Assembly (NCBI GenBank): GCA_043730365.1 | Contig: JAYTKJ010000845.1 | Coordinates: 1 to 28,737, forward strand | DNA: 28,737 nt | Direction: 5' to 3' | DNA from: VFZP01 sp043730365 | GTDB lineage: Bacteria; Acidobacteriota; Terriglobia; Bryobacterales; Bryobacteraceae | In this document: positions 15,972 to 23,668 of the stretch, piece by piece | Position numbering within the stretch: the first letter of the stretch is position 1 | Layout: the number at the start of each line of letters is the position of its first letter | The notes under the pieces: model-generated | The model's input: only the letters and a program-made list of their open reading frames with translations | Databases searched by the model: none | Told to the model about the DNA's origin: nothing | Made by a program: the position numbers and the translations under genes

Positions 15972-17585
15972 CTAGCGAGGGGCCTGTCCGGCCTGGCCCT
16001 CGCCTAACTGCTTGGCGTCGCCAACGTTCGGTTTAGTAGCCTCGCCGGTGGCCGGGGCTGGCGGCTGTGCCGCCGGAACTGGCGTCGATGAGGCCGGCTC
16101 TGGCTCTACTACGGCTGCTGCCGTTGTGGCGGCCACTTTTCCTGCCGGAGCGCTCGTGCCCTTGGCATGTTGAGCGCTCTCCGCATTCCGGCGCAACGCC
16201 GCGCTCTTCTTTGGATTGGGCGCTCGCGTGGCGGAAGAGCCGGGGATTTCAACCGGGCCGAGGAATTCGCGGGGCATGACCGGCATCGGCTTGGGGTCTC
16301 CCGGGTTGAGCGGGTCGACGATCTCAGGCGTCACCAGTACGATCAACTCGGTTTTGGCTTTGGCCGAACTTCGGCTCTTGAAGAATGTTCCCAGGATCGG
16401 TATGTTTGCCAGTCCGGGGATGCGCGCCATGGTGTCTTCCACCCGGTCGTCGATCAGGCCGCCAATGACGAAGCTCTGTCCGGGCGCCAACTCGATATTG
16501 GATTCAATGCGTCGCGTTGACAGTGCCGGGATTCGGAATCCTCCGAAGGTGATCGAATTGGTGATGTCGATTGAGGACACTTCCGGTTTGACGTACATCT
16601 TGAGAGTATTGTGGGGAGTCAACAAGGGGTTGAATTGGAGCCGGATACCGAACTCCCGGAACTGAATCGTTACCGATCCCGAGTTAGACCCGCCCTGTAG
16701 CACAGGAATAGGAAACTCACCTCCGACCAGGAAGCTGGCTTCTTTGCCGTTGGTGGTCACCAGATTGGGCTCGGCCAAGATCTGGAGTACGTTGTCGTTC
16801 TGGAGGGCCTTAATAGTCGCGGCCAGATTCAGGTCCGGGCGAAAGGCAAAGACGTTGAGAATGTCCGACAGGCTGACCTGGGTGACCGTACCAGCCGCGC
16901 TGGACGGGATGGAGCCGCTCACCGCGTCGATGCGAGGCGGCCCAAACTGCCCCGTAGAGATGGCTCCCGGGGTATTGCCCGCGCCCGTTGAAATCAAATT
17001 GACGCCGAAGGACTTGGCAACCTTCCGATCGATCTCGGCAAACTTGACCCGGAGCAGAATTTGCTTTTCCACCGGGCTCGGCGCGAGTGTCAGATTGTTG
17101 ACCACGGTCTTGGCCAGTGACGCCACCAGCGCCGCCACGCGGTCCGAGGTCGCTTTGTCGCCGACGCGCCCGTTCAAGGTGACCGAATCCCTGGCCGAAC
17201 TGATCAGAATCTGATCGTCGGGATAGGTCTCCTTGAGAATCCGCCGGATGGGTTCGAGGTTATGTTCGACCGAGACGTTGTAGAATGTTCTTTGTCCGGA
17301 ACGCGCCCAGATGATCACCGTCGAGGAGCCATGCGCCTTGGCGTGCAGCAAAACCTCGCGCGTTGAAACAGCCACGGCGTCAACGATGTCCGGATTGGAA
17401 GTCGAGATCCGGGCTACGTCGGTCGGGTAGTCGACCACCACGCTCTTTCCGACCGTGACCTTGAGTTCTTCGGTAGACGATTGGGCCAGGAGAAGCGCGG
17501 GGGCCAGCGACGACGCCAGGAGCGCGGCCAAGCCAAGCACCCTGATAGCGCTGGATTGCGAGTTGAGTTGGGTAGTATGTGTCAT
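15972..17585 (-). CDS. cpaC: Tad outer-membrane secretin CpaC/RcpA
   Basis: 537-aa secretin. It has a signal peptide (LGLAALLASSLAPALLLAQ), then the pilus-assembly N-terminal domain (about 35-105; SVVVDYPTDVARISTSNPD), a BON-like stretch (about 105-165) and the secretin domain (about 185-425), with hallmarks LVTTNGKEASFLVGGEFPIP, then RIESNIELAPGQSFVIGGL, and finally IPGLANIPILGTFFKSR (residues cited in parts). After PEIVDPL the protein continues as a tail of roughly 110 residues rich in Ala, Pro, Thr and Glu, with no predicted fold, longer than in most CpaC proteins. Role: the ring-shaped outer-membrane channel for the pilus. It begins 11 nt after the CpaB stop and is followed by cpaE after 44 nt. 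Confidence 0.93.
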   Translation of the reverse strand: MTHTTQLNSQSSAIRVLGLAALLASSLAPALLLAQSSTEELKVTVGKSVVVDYPTDVARISTSNPDIVDAVAVSTREVLLHAKAHGSSTVIIWARSGQRTFYNVSVEHNLEPIRRILKETYPDDQILISSARDSVTLNGRVGDKATSDRVAALVASLAKTVVNNLTLAPSPVEKQILLRVKFAEIDRKVAKSFGVNLISTGAGNTPGAISTGQFGPPRIDAVSGSIPSSAAGTVTQVSLSDILNVFAFRPDLNLAATIKALQNDNVLQILAEPNLVTTNGKEASFLVGGEFPIPVLQGGSNSGSVTIQFREFGIRLQFNPLLTPHNTLKMYVKPEVSSIDITNSITFGGFRIPALSTRRIESNIELAPGQSFVIGGLIDDRVEDTMARIPGLANIPILGTFFKSRSSAKAKTELIVLVTPEIVDPLNPGDPKPMPVMPREFLGPVEIPGSSATRAPNPKKSAALRRNAESAQHAKGTSAPAGKVAATTAAAVVEPEPASSTPVPAAQPPAPATGEATKPNVGDAKQLGEGQAGQAPR

Positions 17586-17596
17586 CGGATCTCCCC

Positions 17597-18556
17597 TTAT
17601 TGGTTCTGCGTGGAAACGCCGCCGCTACCATTGCCGACGACTTCAACTGTTTTCGTATGTCCGCGGATGACGATCACCGAATCGGCCGGAGCGGCAGGAA
17701 TGGAAGCCACCGATGGCGCCAACGGCTTGGGATCGGCGATCACGATTGGCCGTGGCCGCGGCCGGCGCGGTTCGCCGCCTTCGCCATCGCCACCCTCGCT
17801 GTCGCTCCACCCGCCCCGTGGGGTTTTGCCCACCGAAGTGGTCTTGTAGAGGTCGGACATTCGTTGGCCGCGCGTCGCCGACACGGTCGGATCAGAAGCG
17901 CTGCGTAGCACCAATTGGATCTTGGCTTCGTTGCCGGCCAGCGTCAGCGTCTCGGCCTGTTCGGGCGTGACGAGGAGCGTCACCACCGGCGTGTTGATTG
18001 CCTGGCCCCTGGGGTCTGCCTGCAGAGTCTGACCGGCCGTCAACACCGTGATGTTTTGGAGCACTGTGCGCGTGATCGTGTTGTTACCTTCCGCGTTGGG
18101 TGGGCGACCAGTGACCAGTACGTCTACGCGCATGCCAGGTAATACGAAGCCGGCGACGCCCACCACATCGTTGACTCGCACCGAGACGGCGCGCATCCCC
18201 ATCGGGATTTGCGCGACTGGGCCGACGCCAGCGCCGCGTGCCGCCAGACGGCCTTCAAGGATCGGCTCCTCAAAGAGCACATTGCTCACCACCGGCCGGT
18301 CAATCACTTCTTCAGGCTTGCTGAAAGCACCCTTGGGAAAGGCTCCCGCCGGAATCTTGGTCACCTTGATATCGTCCGGTTTGACCGTGACCCCGATCGG
18401 CAGCGGCTTGGCCGCGACCACCACATCCAGCATCTCGACCTGATCGATCTTCTTGGTCGTGGTGCCGGCTTTGGCCGAAATCTGGTAGAAAATGCTGGAG
18501 ACCACCAGCGCGAAGACCAGGCTCACTCCGAGAACCGTCAAGAACCTACGATCCAT
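17597..18556 (-). CDS. cpaB: Tad pilus assembly protein CpaB/RcpC
   Basis: 319-aa protein with an N-terminal membrane anchor (LTVLGVSLVFALVVSSIFY, residues 5-24). A SAF-type domain follows (about 46-115; DVVVAAKPLPIGVTVKPDDI), then the RcpC-type domain (about 110-215; GMRAVSVRVNDVVGVAGFVL and MRVDVLVTG). Family CpaB proteins are periplasmic subunits that bind or stabilise the secretin. The C-terminal 90 residues are unusual: an acidic/glycine stretch (SEGGDGEGGE), then Arg-Pro repeats (RRPRPRP) and a last conserved-looking strand (DSVIVIRGHTKTVEVV). The start is 12 nt downstream of the prepilin peptidase stop and the gene is followed closely by cpaC. Confidence 0.92.
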   Translation of the reverse strand: MDRRFLTVLGVSLVFALVVSSIFYQISAKAGTTTKKIDQVEMLDVVVAAKPLPIGVTVKPDDIKVTKIPAGAFPKGAFSKPEEVIDRPVVSNVLFEEPILEGRLAARGAGVGPVAQIPMGMRAVSVRVNDVVGVAGFVLPGMRVDVLVTGRPPNAEGNNTITRTVLQNITVLTAGQTLQADPRGQAINTPVVTLLVTPEQAETLTLAGNEAKIQLVLRSASDPTVSATRGQRMSDLYKTTSVGKTPRGGWSDSEGGDGEGGEPRRPRPRPIVIADPKPLAPSVASIPAAPADSVIVIRGHTKTVEVVGNGSGGVSTQNQ

Positions 18557-18568
18557 ATCTCGTCTCTC

Positions 18569-19060
18569 CTATTTCGCCGACAAAAGGGTCAGCCATACGC
18601 CTAAAGCGATGGCCGGCGCATACGGTATGCTTGCCGGGCGCGCTTCATTCTGGCGGCCCGGCGCCATCCGTCGGCGCGCCGCCGCAAATCCGAGTATCCC
18701 GGCCGCTAACAGACCACCGGTAAGCGCGGTCCAAAACGCTGCCTGCAACAGCCGTCCAGCGCCCAAAAGGGCCCCGAAACCAGCCATCAGCTTGACATCG
18801 CCTCCACCCATCCCACCGAGGACATAAAAAATCAGGAACACACCGAATCCGGCGGCCGCGCCCATCAGGCCGTAGCCAATTCCGATCCAGCCCTTGGCAA
18901 AAATCTGACAGCCCACTCCGGCCGCCAGAGCCGCCAGCACGATCCAGTTGGAGATCGTCCGTCGCGCCACATCCTCCACCGATGCCGACAGACCCACCAG
19001 GCCTGCCACCCACCACTCGAGGCGAGCCACGTCCGTCATCTCGGCTGGAATCAAAATCAA
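18569..19060 (-). CDS. TadV/CpaA-type prepilin peptidase
   Basis: Membrane aspartic protease of family A24, 163 aa from the preferred start. Catalytic aspartates are visible at residue 30 (SVEDVARRTISNW, the D-x3-R-x-I-x-N motif) and residue 88 (GGMGGGDVKLMA, the GxGD motif). About four to five membrane spans surround them. The start chosen is TTG at 19060 because a perfect GGAGG (19068-19072) lies 7 nt before it. The longer ORF from 19126 begins at another TTG without such a site and adds a charged leader. An internal ATG at 19039 is possible but has a weaker site. Role: cleaves prepilin leader peptides for the Tad machine encoded downstream. It is the first identified gene of the operon. 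Confidence 0.87.
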   Translation of the reverse strand: MILIPAEMTDVARLEWWVAGLVGLSASVEDVARRTISNWIVLAALAAGVGCQIFAKGWIGIGYGLMGAAAGFGVFLIFYVLGGMGGGDVKLMAGFGALLGAGRLLQAAFWTALTGGLLAAGILGFAAARRRMAPGRQNEARPASIPYAPAIALGVWLTLLSAK

Positions 19061-19067
19061 GCGCGTT

Positions 19068-19072
19068 CCTCC
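19068..19072 (-). promoter_or_regulatory. GGAGG ribosome site fixing a TTG start for the prepilin peptidase
   Basis: On the minus strand GGAGG is followed by AACGCGC (7 nt) and then TTG ATT. This is ideal spacing and decides the start. The TTG overlaps the TGA stop of a possible small upstream ORF (TTGA), suggesting translational coupling if that ORF is used. Confidence 0.7.
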
Positions 19073-19310
19073 AGGCGAACGCCGCCACGCTTCATCAAAC
19101 CCGGGGCAACCACCCCACCTCGCCAAGCGTACTCTGCCAAGCCCACGCCGCTAGGCATGCGCCAATCGGTGGTTTGAGCTGGCGATGCCGGAGCCGCAGG
19201 CACAGGACGTCGTGGATGTCCATTGCGGTGCTCTGAACCGACAGTTGGCCTTAACGTGGCGGGTTTCATCTCGAATACGGTCTCCCACTAAGAGTTTCGG
19301 ACGGGACGGT

Positions 19311-20921
19311 CTAGTTCATTAGTGCTGGACTAGGGAAATTTTGGCGCGGCCCGGAAGCTAACGGCAGCTTCCCTGCAACTCGCTCAAACAAAAGAGTTTT
19401 CCCGTCATCGTCCAACAGCCGCCAGGATTTGTCTTCTTTCAGCAAGCTGCCCAGTGACCAGCCCACCGGTACTAGCGCGTGATCGAACTGGTAGCGCTCC
19501 ATAATCTGACGCCAGTCGTGCGCGCCGCCTGAGACGCGGATGTATTCTCTACCTAGCACGGCCCCGTAAAAATCGCTGCGGCCGTCGAAAAAAACTCGCT
19601 GGGCCGGGTAAAAGCGGTAGATCAAGTAGTCGGCCCATTGATCTGTGGTCAGTACTCGACCCGAACGCAACTGCTGCTCGTACTTGGCAATCAGCTTCAC
19701 CGGGAAGCGGAACTCTGGAAAGTCTGCCGGCCATTTGACTGGCAATCCGCTCCCTAGCAGGAGCACCAATGCGCCCACCGCAGGCCAAAGGCTGGTCCAG
19801 GCAAAACTTGGGCGCATGTCCGATGCCATCGCTTCCAAAATGCCCCGCGTGCTCTTCTTGCCTGCCCCGCCCACCCACTTGCGCCACAAATGCGTGGCCT
19901 CTTCGGCAATAATGGGTGACGCCAGCGTGGAAAAAATAGTGATGTGACGAATCGACCCCAACGACTGATGGGCCCAAAATAGGATCAACAGCGCCTCCAC
20001 GATCCGACGCCGCGAAAGGGCAACGGCTGCGGCCATCAGGCCCACCAGCAGCAGCGCCTCATATTGAAGCTGATTCTCGGTGCGGAACGAGGGCGACTGA
20101 AACTCCTGGATTACCTCACGGATGAAATCCGAACGTAAATACTTCGCCACGTGAAGGTGCAGGTTCCAGCCGTACGGATTGGCCAAAGTAGCCGTCGCCG
20201 TCAACAATAGAAGCCCCGCTTGACGCCTAATGCCAGCCCAATCACGCCCGGCCGGCTCAGACAGCATTGTTTCCGCCGCCCGCCCCGCCGCATAGATTCC
20301 CACGCAGGCCACCCACGCCAGGACGCCTCCATGGAGATTGGTCCAAAGCATCGTTAGTGGCACCGTCAACCAGATCAACTTGCCTGGCCGGCGCCGGTCT
20401 GCCTCAAGAATCCAGACACAAATCGGCAAGAGGAGCAAAGTGAACAGATGCGGTCGAGCCAGATAGTGCACCGTGCAGGCGCCGATAGCCAGCAGCCCGA
20501 CCAGCAGAGCCCAAATCATATTGGCTCCCCGCCAAAGCGTGTAGCGAAAAAGGATCGTCGCAAACAAAACGATCTGCAGCGCACCCAGCCACGCGACCCC
20601 TTTCAAACCCCAGGTTCGATGAAGGAGCGAATAGATGACGTCGGTGCCCCATTCCCAGGCAAACCACTCCTGACCTGGTTTGGAGAAGGAAAAGATGTCA
20701 ACCCGGGGCACGTGGCCATGCGAAAGAATGTAGTCTCCGGTACGGATGTGCCAGCCGGTGTCACCATCAAGCAAGAGGCCGCTCAAGGCATCCGGGGAAG
20801 TTAGAAACAGCCAGCACAGCAGCGACAGGAAAAACAGGTCCGAGAGGGACGGACTGAGGAGCCGAGCCAGCCGTGTGGCCGGGATACGCGGATCTCGCGG
20901 AATGGCGAGGGGCTGCTCCAT
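19311..20921 (-). CDS. GT-C-like multispan membrane protein (putative glycosyltransferase)
   Basis: 536-aa membrane protein with about 10-11 hydrophobic spans across residues 28-400 and a soluble C-terminal part from about 415. An acidic motif DGDTGWH at residues 52-58 lies in the first extracytoplasmic loop, the position of the catalytic D-x-D of GT-C fold, lipid-linked-sugar-dependent glycosyltransferases. A second charged loop has EWFAWEWGTDVIY near 84-96. Length suits this class. The substrate is unknown. It lies upstream of the Tad operon on the same strand, but separated by 250 nt, so co-transcription is uncertain; modification of a surface protein or pilus is a guess. The GGAGG before the ATG is about 12 nt away. 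Confidence 0.68.
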   Translation of the reverse strand: MEQPLAIPRDPRIPATRLARLLSPSLSDLFFLSLLCWLFLTSPDALSGLLLDGDTGWHIRTGDYILSHGHVPRVDIFSFSKPGQEWFAWEWGTDVIYSLLHRTWGLKGVAWLGALQIVLFATILFRYTLWRGANMIWALLVGLLAIGACTVHYLARPHLFTLLLLPICVWILEADRRRPGKLIWLTVPLTMLWTNLHGGVLAWVACVGIYAAGRAAETMLSEPAGRDWAGIRRQAGLLLLTATATLANPYGWNLHLHVAKYLRSDFIREVIQEFQSPSFRTENQLQYEALLLVGLMAAAVALSRRRIVEALLILFWAHQSLGSIRHITIFSTLASPIIAEEATHLWRKWVGGAGKKSTRGILEAMASDMRPSFAWTSLWPAVGALVLLLGSGLPVKWPADFPEFRFPVKLIAKYEQQLRSGRVLTTDQWADYLIYRFYPAQRVFFDGRSDFYGAVLGREYIRVSGGAHDWRQIMERYQFDHALVPVGWSLGSLLKEDKSWRLLDDDGKTLLFERVAGKLPLASGPRQNFPSPALMN

Positions 20922-20954
20922 ACGGTCTTCGAGCCTCCTGTCTCCGATCAGTTA

Positions 20955-20982
20955 CAGGGGCGAGGTCAACGACCTACCCCTG
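20955..20982. repeat. interrupted inverted repeat in the divergent intergenic region
   Basis: CAGGGG (20955-20960) pairs with CCCCTG (20977-20982), and AGGTC (20963-20967) pairs with GACCT (20971-20975) around an AAC loop. A small internal bulge (CG against A) separates the two stems. It lies between two divergently transcribed genes, so it may be a regulator operator or a leader hairpin. Confidence 0.55.
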
Positions 20983-21082
20983 ACTTGTGACATCGGCAGT
21001 ACCAGTCCCGATCTTTACCTAGCCCGTCCCAAGATCTGCCGGGGTTGCGATCCGCCTTACGTTGCGACAGAATAGGAGCACT

Positions 21083-23647
21083 GTGAAAATCGTATTTGTA
21101 CCCGTTTTGACGGTTGCGTTCGGATGCGCCGGACTGGCCGCCGGGCTGCTTGAGAACGCCCCCGTGCGTGTGGAGCTCTACGAAGGACTCGCCGGTGGCG
21201 CCGAATTGACGCCGGTGGGCGAACCCTCCTACCGATACACCGAGCCTGCGTTCGGTTTTGCGCGCCTCCCGGTGAAGTATTCGCCTGAGGCACTGGCGCT
21301 GGACCGGTCCGTGCCCTTCACTCTATATGCCGCCTACGAGCGCGTCATCGCTCCGGGGCCGCATCGATTCCGGCTGCGGGCCCGCGGCGCCTCGCGCCTC
21401 CTCATTGATGGAGCCGAGGTAGTCAAGACTGCCAAGCAGAAGCCGAATACTTCAGGAGACGATCCGGTGCCGGCGCCTCCGGTGCGCGACGAAAGCGGAC
21501 ATCGTCCACCCGCGCATCCTCATCAAGATGTCTTCGTCAATTTCAATGGTGACGGTAAGTCGCACAAGTTCGAGTTAGTCGCAGTCATCGGCGGCAAGGG
21601 CCTCATGCCCACGCCCGGCGAATTGGCGGTGTCGTTCGCAGCCGCCGGCCAGATCGAGACGCTGCTCGGGCCGGACGGTTCGCCGCACCTGACCGACGCC
21701 GCCTGGGAAGCGCACGTGGCTAAGCAGGATGAGCGCCATCGTCTGGGGGATCGCGAACGGCGGCTGGAGGCTTCGCGAGAAATCATGGCGAAGTGGCGCG
21801 CGCGTCACCAGGAAGTTCGCGCTTACTACCAAGACCGAGTGGTGGCAGTCCCGGTCGCTACGACCGGACTCGGGGCCTACAACGCCATCGACCATTTTCT
21901 AAACACGCGGATTAAAGCCGCCGGTGCCGCGCCGCAACCGTTGACCGCGGACCTCGATTTCCTCCGGCGGCTATCTCTCGATACGATCGGCGTCATTCCC
22001 TCCGGCGATGAAATTCGCGCCTATCTCGCTCAGCCCGCCGCGCAACGCCGCGCTATGTCGATTGAGCGGCTCTTGGGCAATCCCGGTTGGGCCGACAACT
22101 GGGTCAGCTATTGGCAGGATGTTCTGGCCGAGAATCCCGGTATCCTCAAGCCCGATCTCAACAACACCGGCCCCTTCCGATATTGGATCCACCAGTCGTT
22201 TGCCGACGGCGTTCCGTTTGATCGATTTGTCACTGAACTCGTGCAAATGGAAGGCAGCGTCCATCAAGGGGCGCCTGCGGCTTTTGCCCAGGCTTCGTTG
22301 AATGACGCGCCGATGGCCGCTAAAGCTGACATTCTTGGTCAAGCCTTCCTCGGCGTGAAGCTGGGATGCGCGCGTTGTCACGATGCGCCGTTCCATCCCT
22401 TCAAGCAAAAAGACCTGTTCTCGATGGCGGCGATGCTCAACGGCAAACCGATGAAGCTGCCCGTGACGAGTACGGTGCCGCTCGTCGAAGGCGGGCGCCG
22501 GCCTGCGGTGCAGATCACGTTGAAGGCGGGCGAGTCGATTGAACCCGGCTGGGCGTTTGCCGATCTGGTCAAGCACGACGAAACGGGCGCGCTGCCGGGC
22601 GAGGGCAGGACGGAAACACGCCGGTCGCTGGCGGCTCTGATGGTGTCGCCCCGCAACGAGCGCTTCGCTCAGGTGGTGGTGAATCGCGTGTGGAAGCGTT
22701 ACATGGGAATGGGCTTTGTGGAGCCTGTCGACGATTGGGCGCGCACTAAGGCCTCGCACCCAGAGCTGATGCAGTACCTCGCGCGCGAGTTTGTGATGAG
22801 CAGTTACGACCTGAAGGGCTTGGCCCGGATGATCTTCTCTTCGCACGCCTATCAACGCCGGCCGATTGAGTTACTGCCTGACTCGCAGATGTCGACCGCC
22901 AATCGTTTGTTCACCGGTCCGATCCGCCGCAAGATGACGGCCGAACAGTTGGTTGACTCGCTGCACGTGGCCGTCGGCAAGAAATTTGAATGTGAAGATT
23001 TGAATCTCAACCCGGCGGGTGACCGTCCTCCCGCGCAATTTCTCAACATGGGTAAGCCAACGCGGGCCTGGCAACTGACGGCGCTTTCGAATGAGCGCGA
23101 TCGTCCGGCGTTGGCGCTCCCCATCGCCCAGGCGCTGGTGGATGTGATGACGGCCTACGGCTGGCGGCAATCACGCCAGAGCCCCTCTACAACCCGCGAC
23201 GATGGCTCCTCGCCCATGCAAACGCTGGTTGTAGCCAACGGTGTGCTCGGCACGCGTGTGGTGCGGCTTTCCGACGACAGCGTGTTCACCGAACTGGCGC
23301 TGCGCGATCAGCCCCTCGACAAACTGATCGGCGAAGCATTCCTGCGCATTCTGTCGCGCCCGGCCACTGCGGCTGAGACGCGCACGTTCTCCACGCTCCT
23401 CGCGCCCGTCTATGCCTCGCGCAAGGTGGCCGGTGCGCTGTCCAATTACTCTGAACTGAAGAGCGACAATCGCGTGTCGTGGTCGAATCACTTGAGCGCC
23501 GAAGCCACCCTGATTCGTATGGAGGAAGAGCGCAAGATGCGCATGGGCGCCGAGCCCACCAAGCGACTCACTAAGGATTTTCGAGAGCGCTTTGAAGACA
23601 CAATCTGGGCCATGGTCAATAGCCCTGAGTTCGTGTTGATGCCCTAG
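21083..23647 (+). CDS. DUF1549/DUF1553 domain protein with N-terminal PA14-like region
   Basis: Exported protein of 854 aa. GTG at 21083 is chosen: AGGAG lies 4 nt before it and it opens directly into a signal peptide (VKIVFVPVLTVAFGCAGLAAG). Residues about 25-190 look like a PA14/carbohydrate-binding beta domain (FTLYAAYERVIAPGPHRFRLRA, DGAEVV; cited in parts). DUF1549 spans about 275-480 (LDFLRRLSLDTIGVIPS, then WVSYWQDVLAENPG), and a single CARCH heme-type motif near 429 is followed by HPFKQKDLF. DUF1553 spans about 515-800 (NRVWKRYMGMGFVEPVDDW, HPELMQYLAREFV, SHAYQRRP). In Planctomycetota and Acidobacteriota such proteins are paired with a DUF1501 protein, as here 22 nt downstream. The pair is suspected to act on sulfated or complex polysaccharides or in extracytoplasmic redox, but the activity is not established. 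Confidence 0.9.
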   Translation: MKIVFVPVLTVAFGCAGLAAGLLENAPVRVELYEGLAGGAELTPVGEPSYRYTEPAFGFARLPVKYSPEALALDRSVPFTLYAAYERVIAPGPHRFRLRARGASRLLIDGAEVVKTAKQKPNTSGDDPVPAPPVRDESGHRPPAHPHQDVFVNFNGDGKSHKFELVAVIGGKGLMPTPGELAVSFAAAGQIETLLGPDGSPHLTDAAWEAHVAKQDERHRLGDRERRLEASREIMAKWRARHQEVRAYYQDRVVAVPVATTGLGAYNAIDHFLNTRIKAAGAAPQPLTADLDFLRRLSLDTIGVIPSGDEIRAYLAQPAAQRRAMSIERLLGNPGWADNWVSYWQDVLAENPGILKPDLNNTGPFRYWIHQSFADGVPFDRFVTELVQMEGSVHQGAPAAFAQASLNDAPMAAKADILGQAFLGVKLGCARCHDAPFHPFKQKDLFSMAAMLNGKPMKLPVTSTVPLVEGGRRPAVQITLKAGESIEPGWAFADLVKHDETGALPGEGRTETRRSLAALMVSPRNERFAQVVVNRVWKRYMGMGFVEPVDDWARTKASHPELMQYLAREFVMSSYDLKGLARMIFSSHAYQRRPIELLPDSQMSTANRLFTGPIRRKMTAEQLVDSLHVAVGKKFECEDLNLNPAGDRPPAQFLNMGKPTRAWQLTALSNERDRPALALPIAQALVDVMTAYGWRQSRQSPSTTRDDGSSPMQTLVVANGVLGTRVVRLSDDSVFTELALRDQPLDKLIGEAFLRILSRPATAAETRTFSTLLAPVYASRKVAGALSNYSELKSDNRVSWSNHLSAEATLIRMEEERKMRMGAEPTKRLTKDFRERFEDTIWAMVNSPEFVLMP

Positions 23648-23668
23648 CCTGAGGAGCCCCGGAACGAC

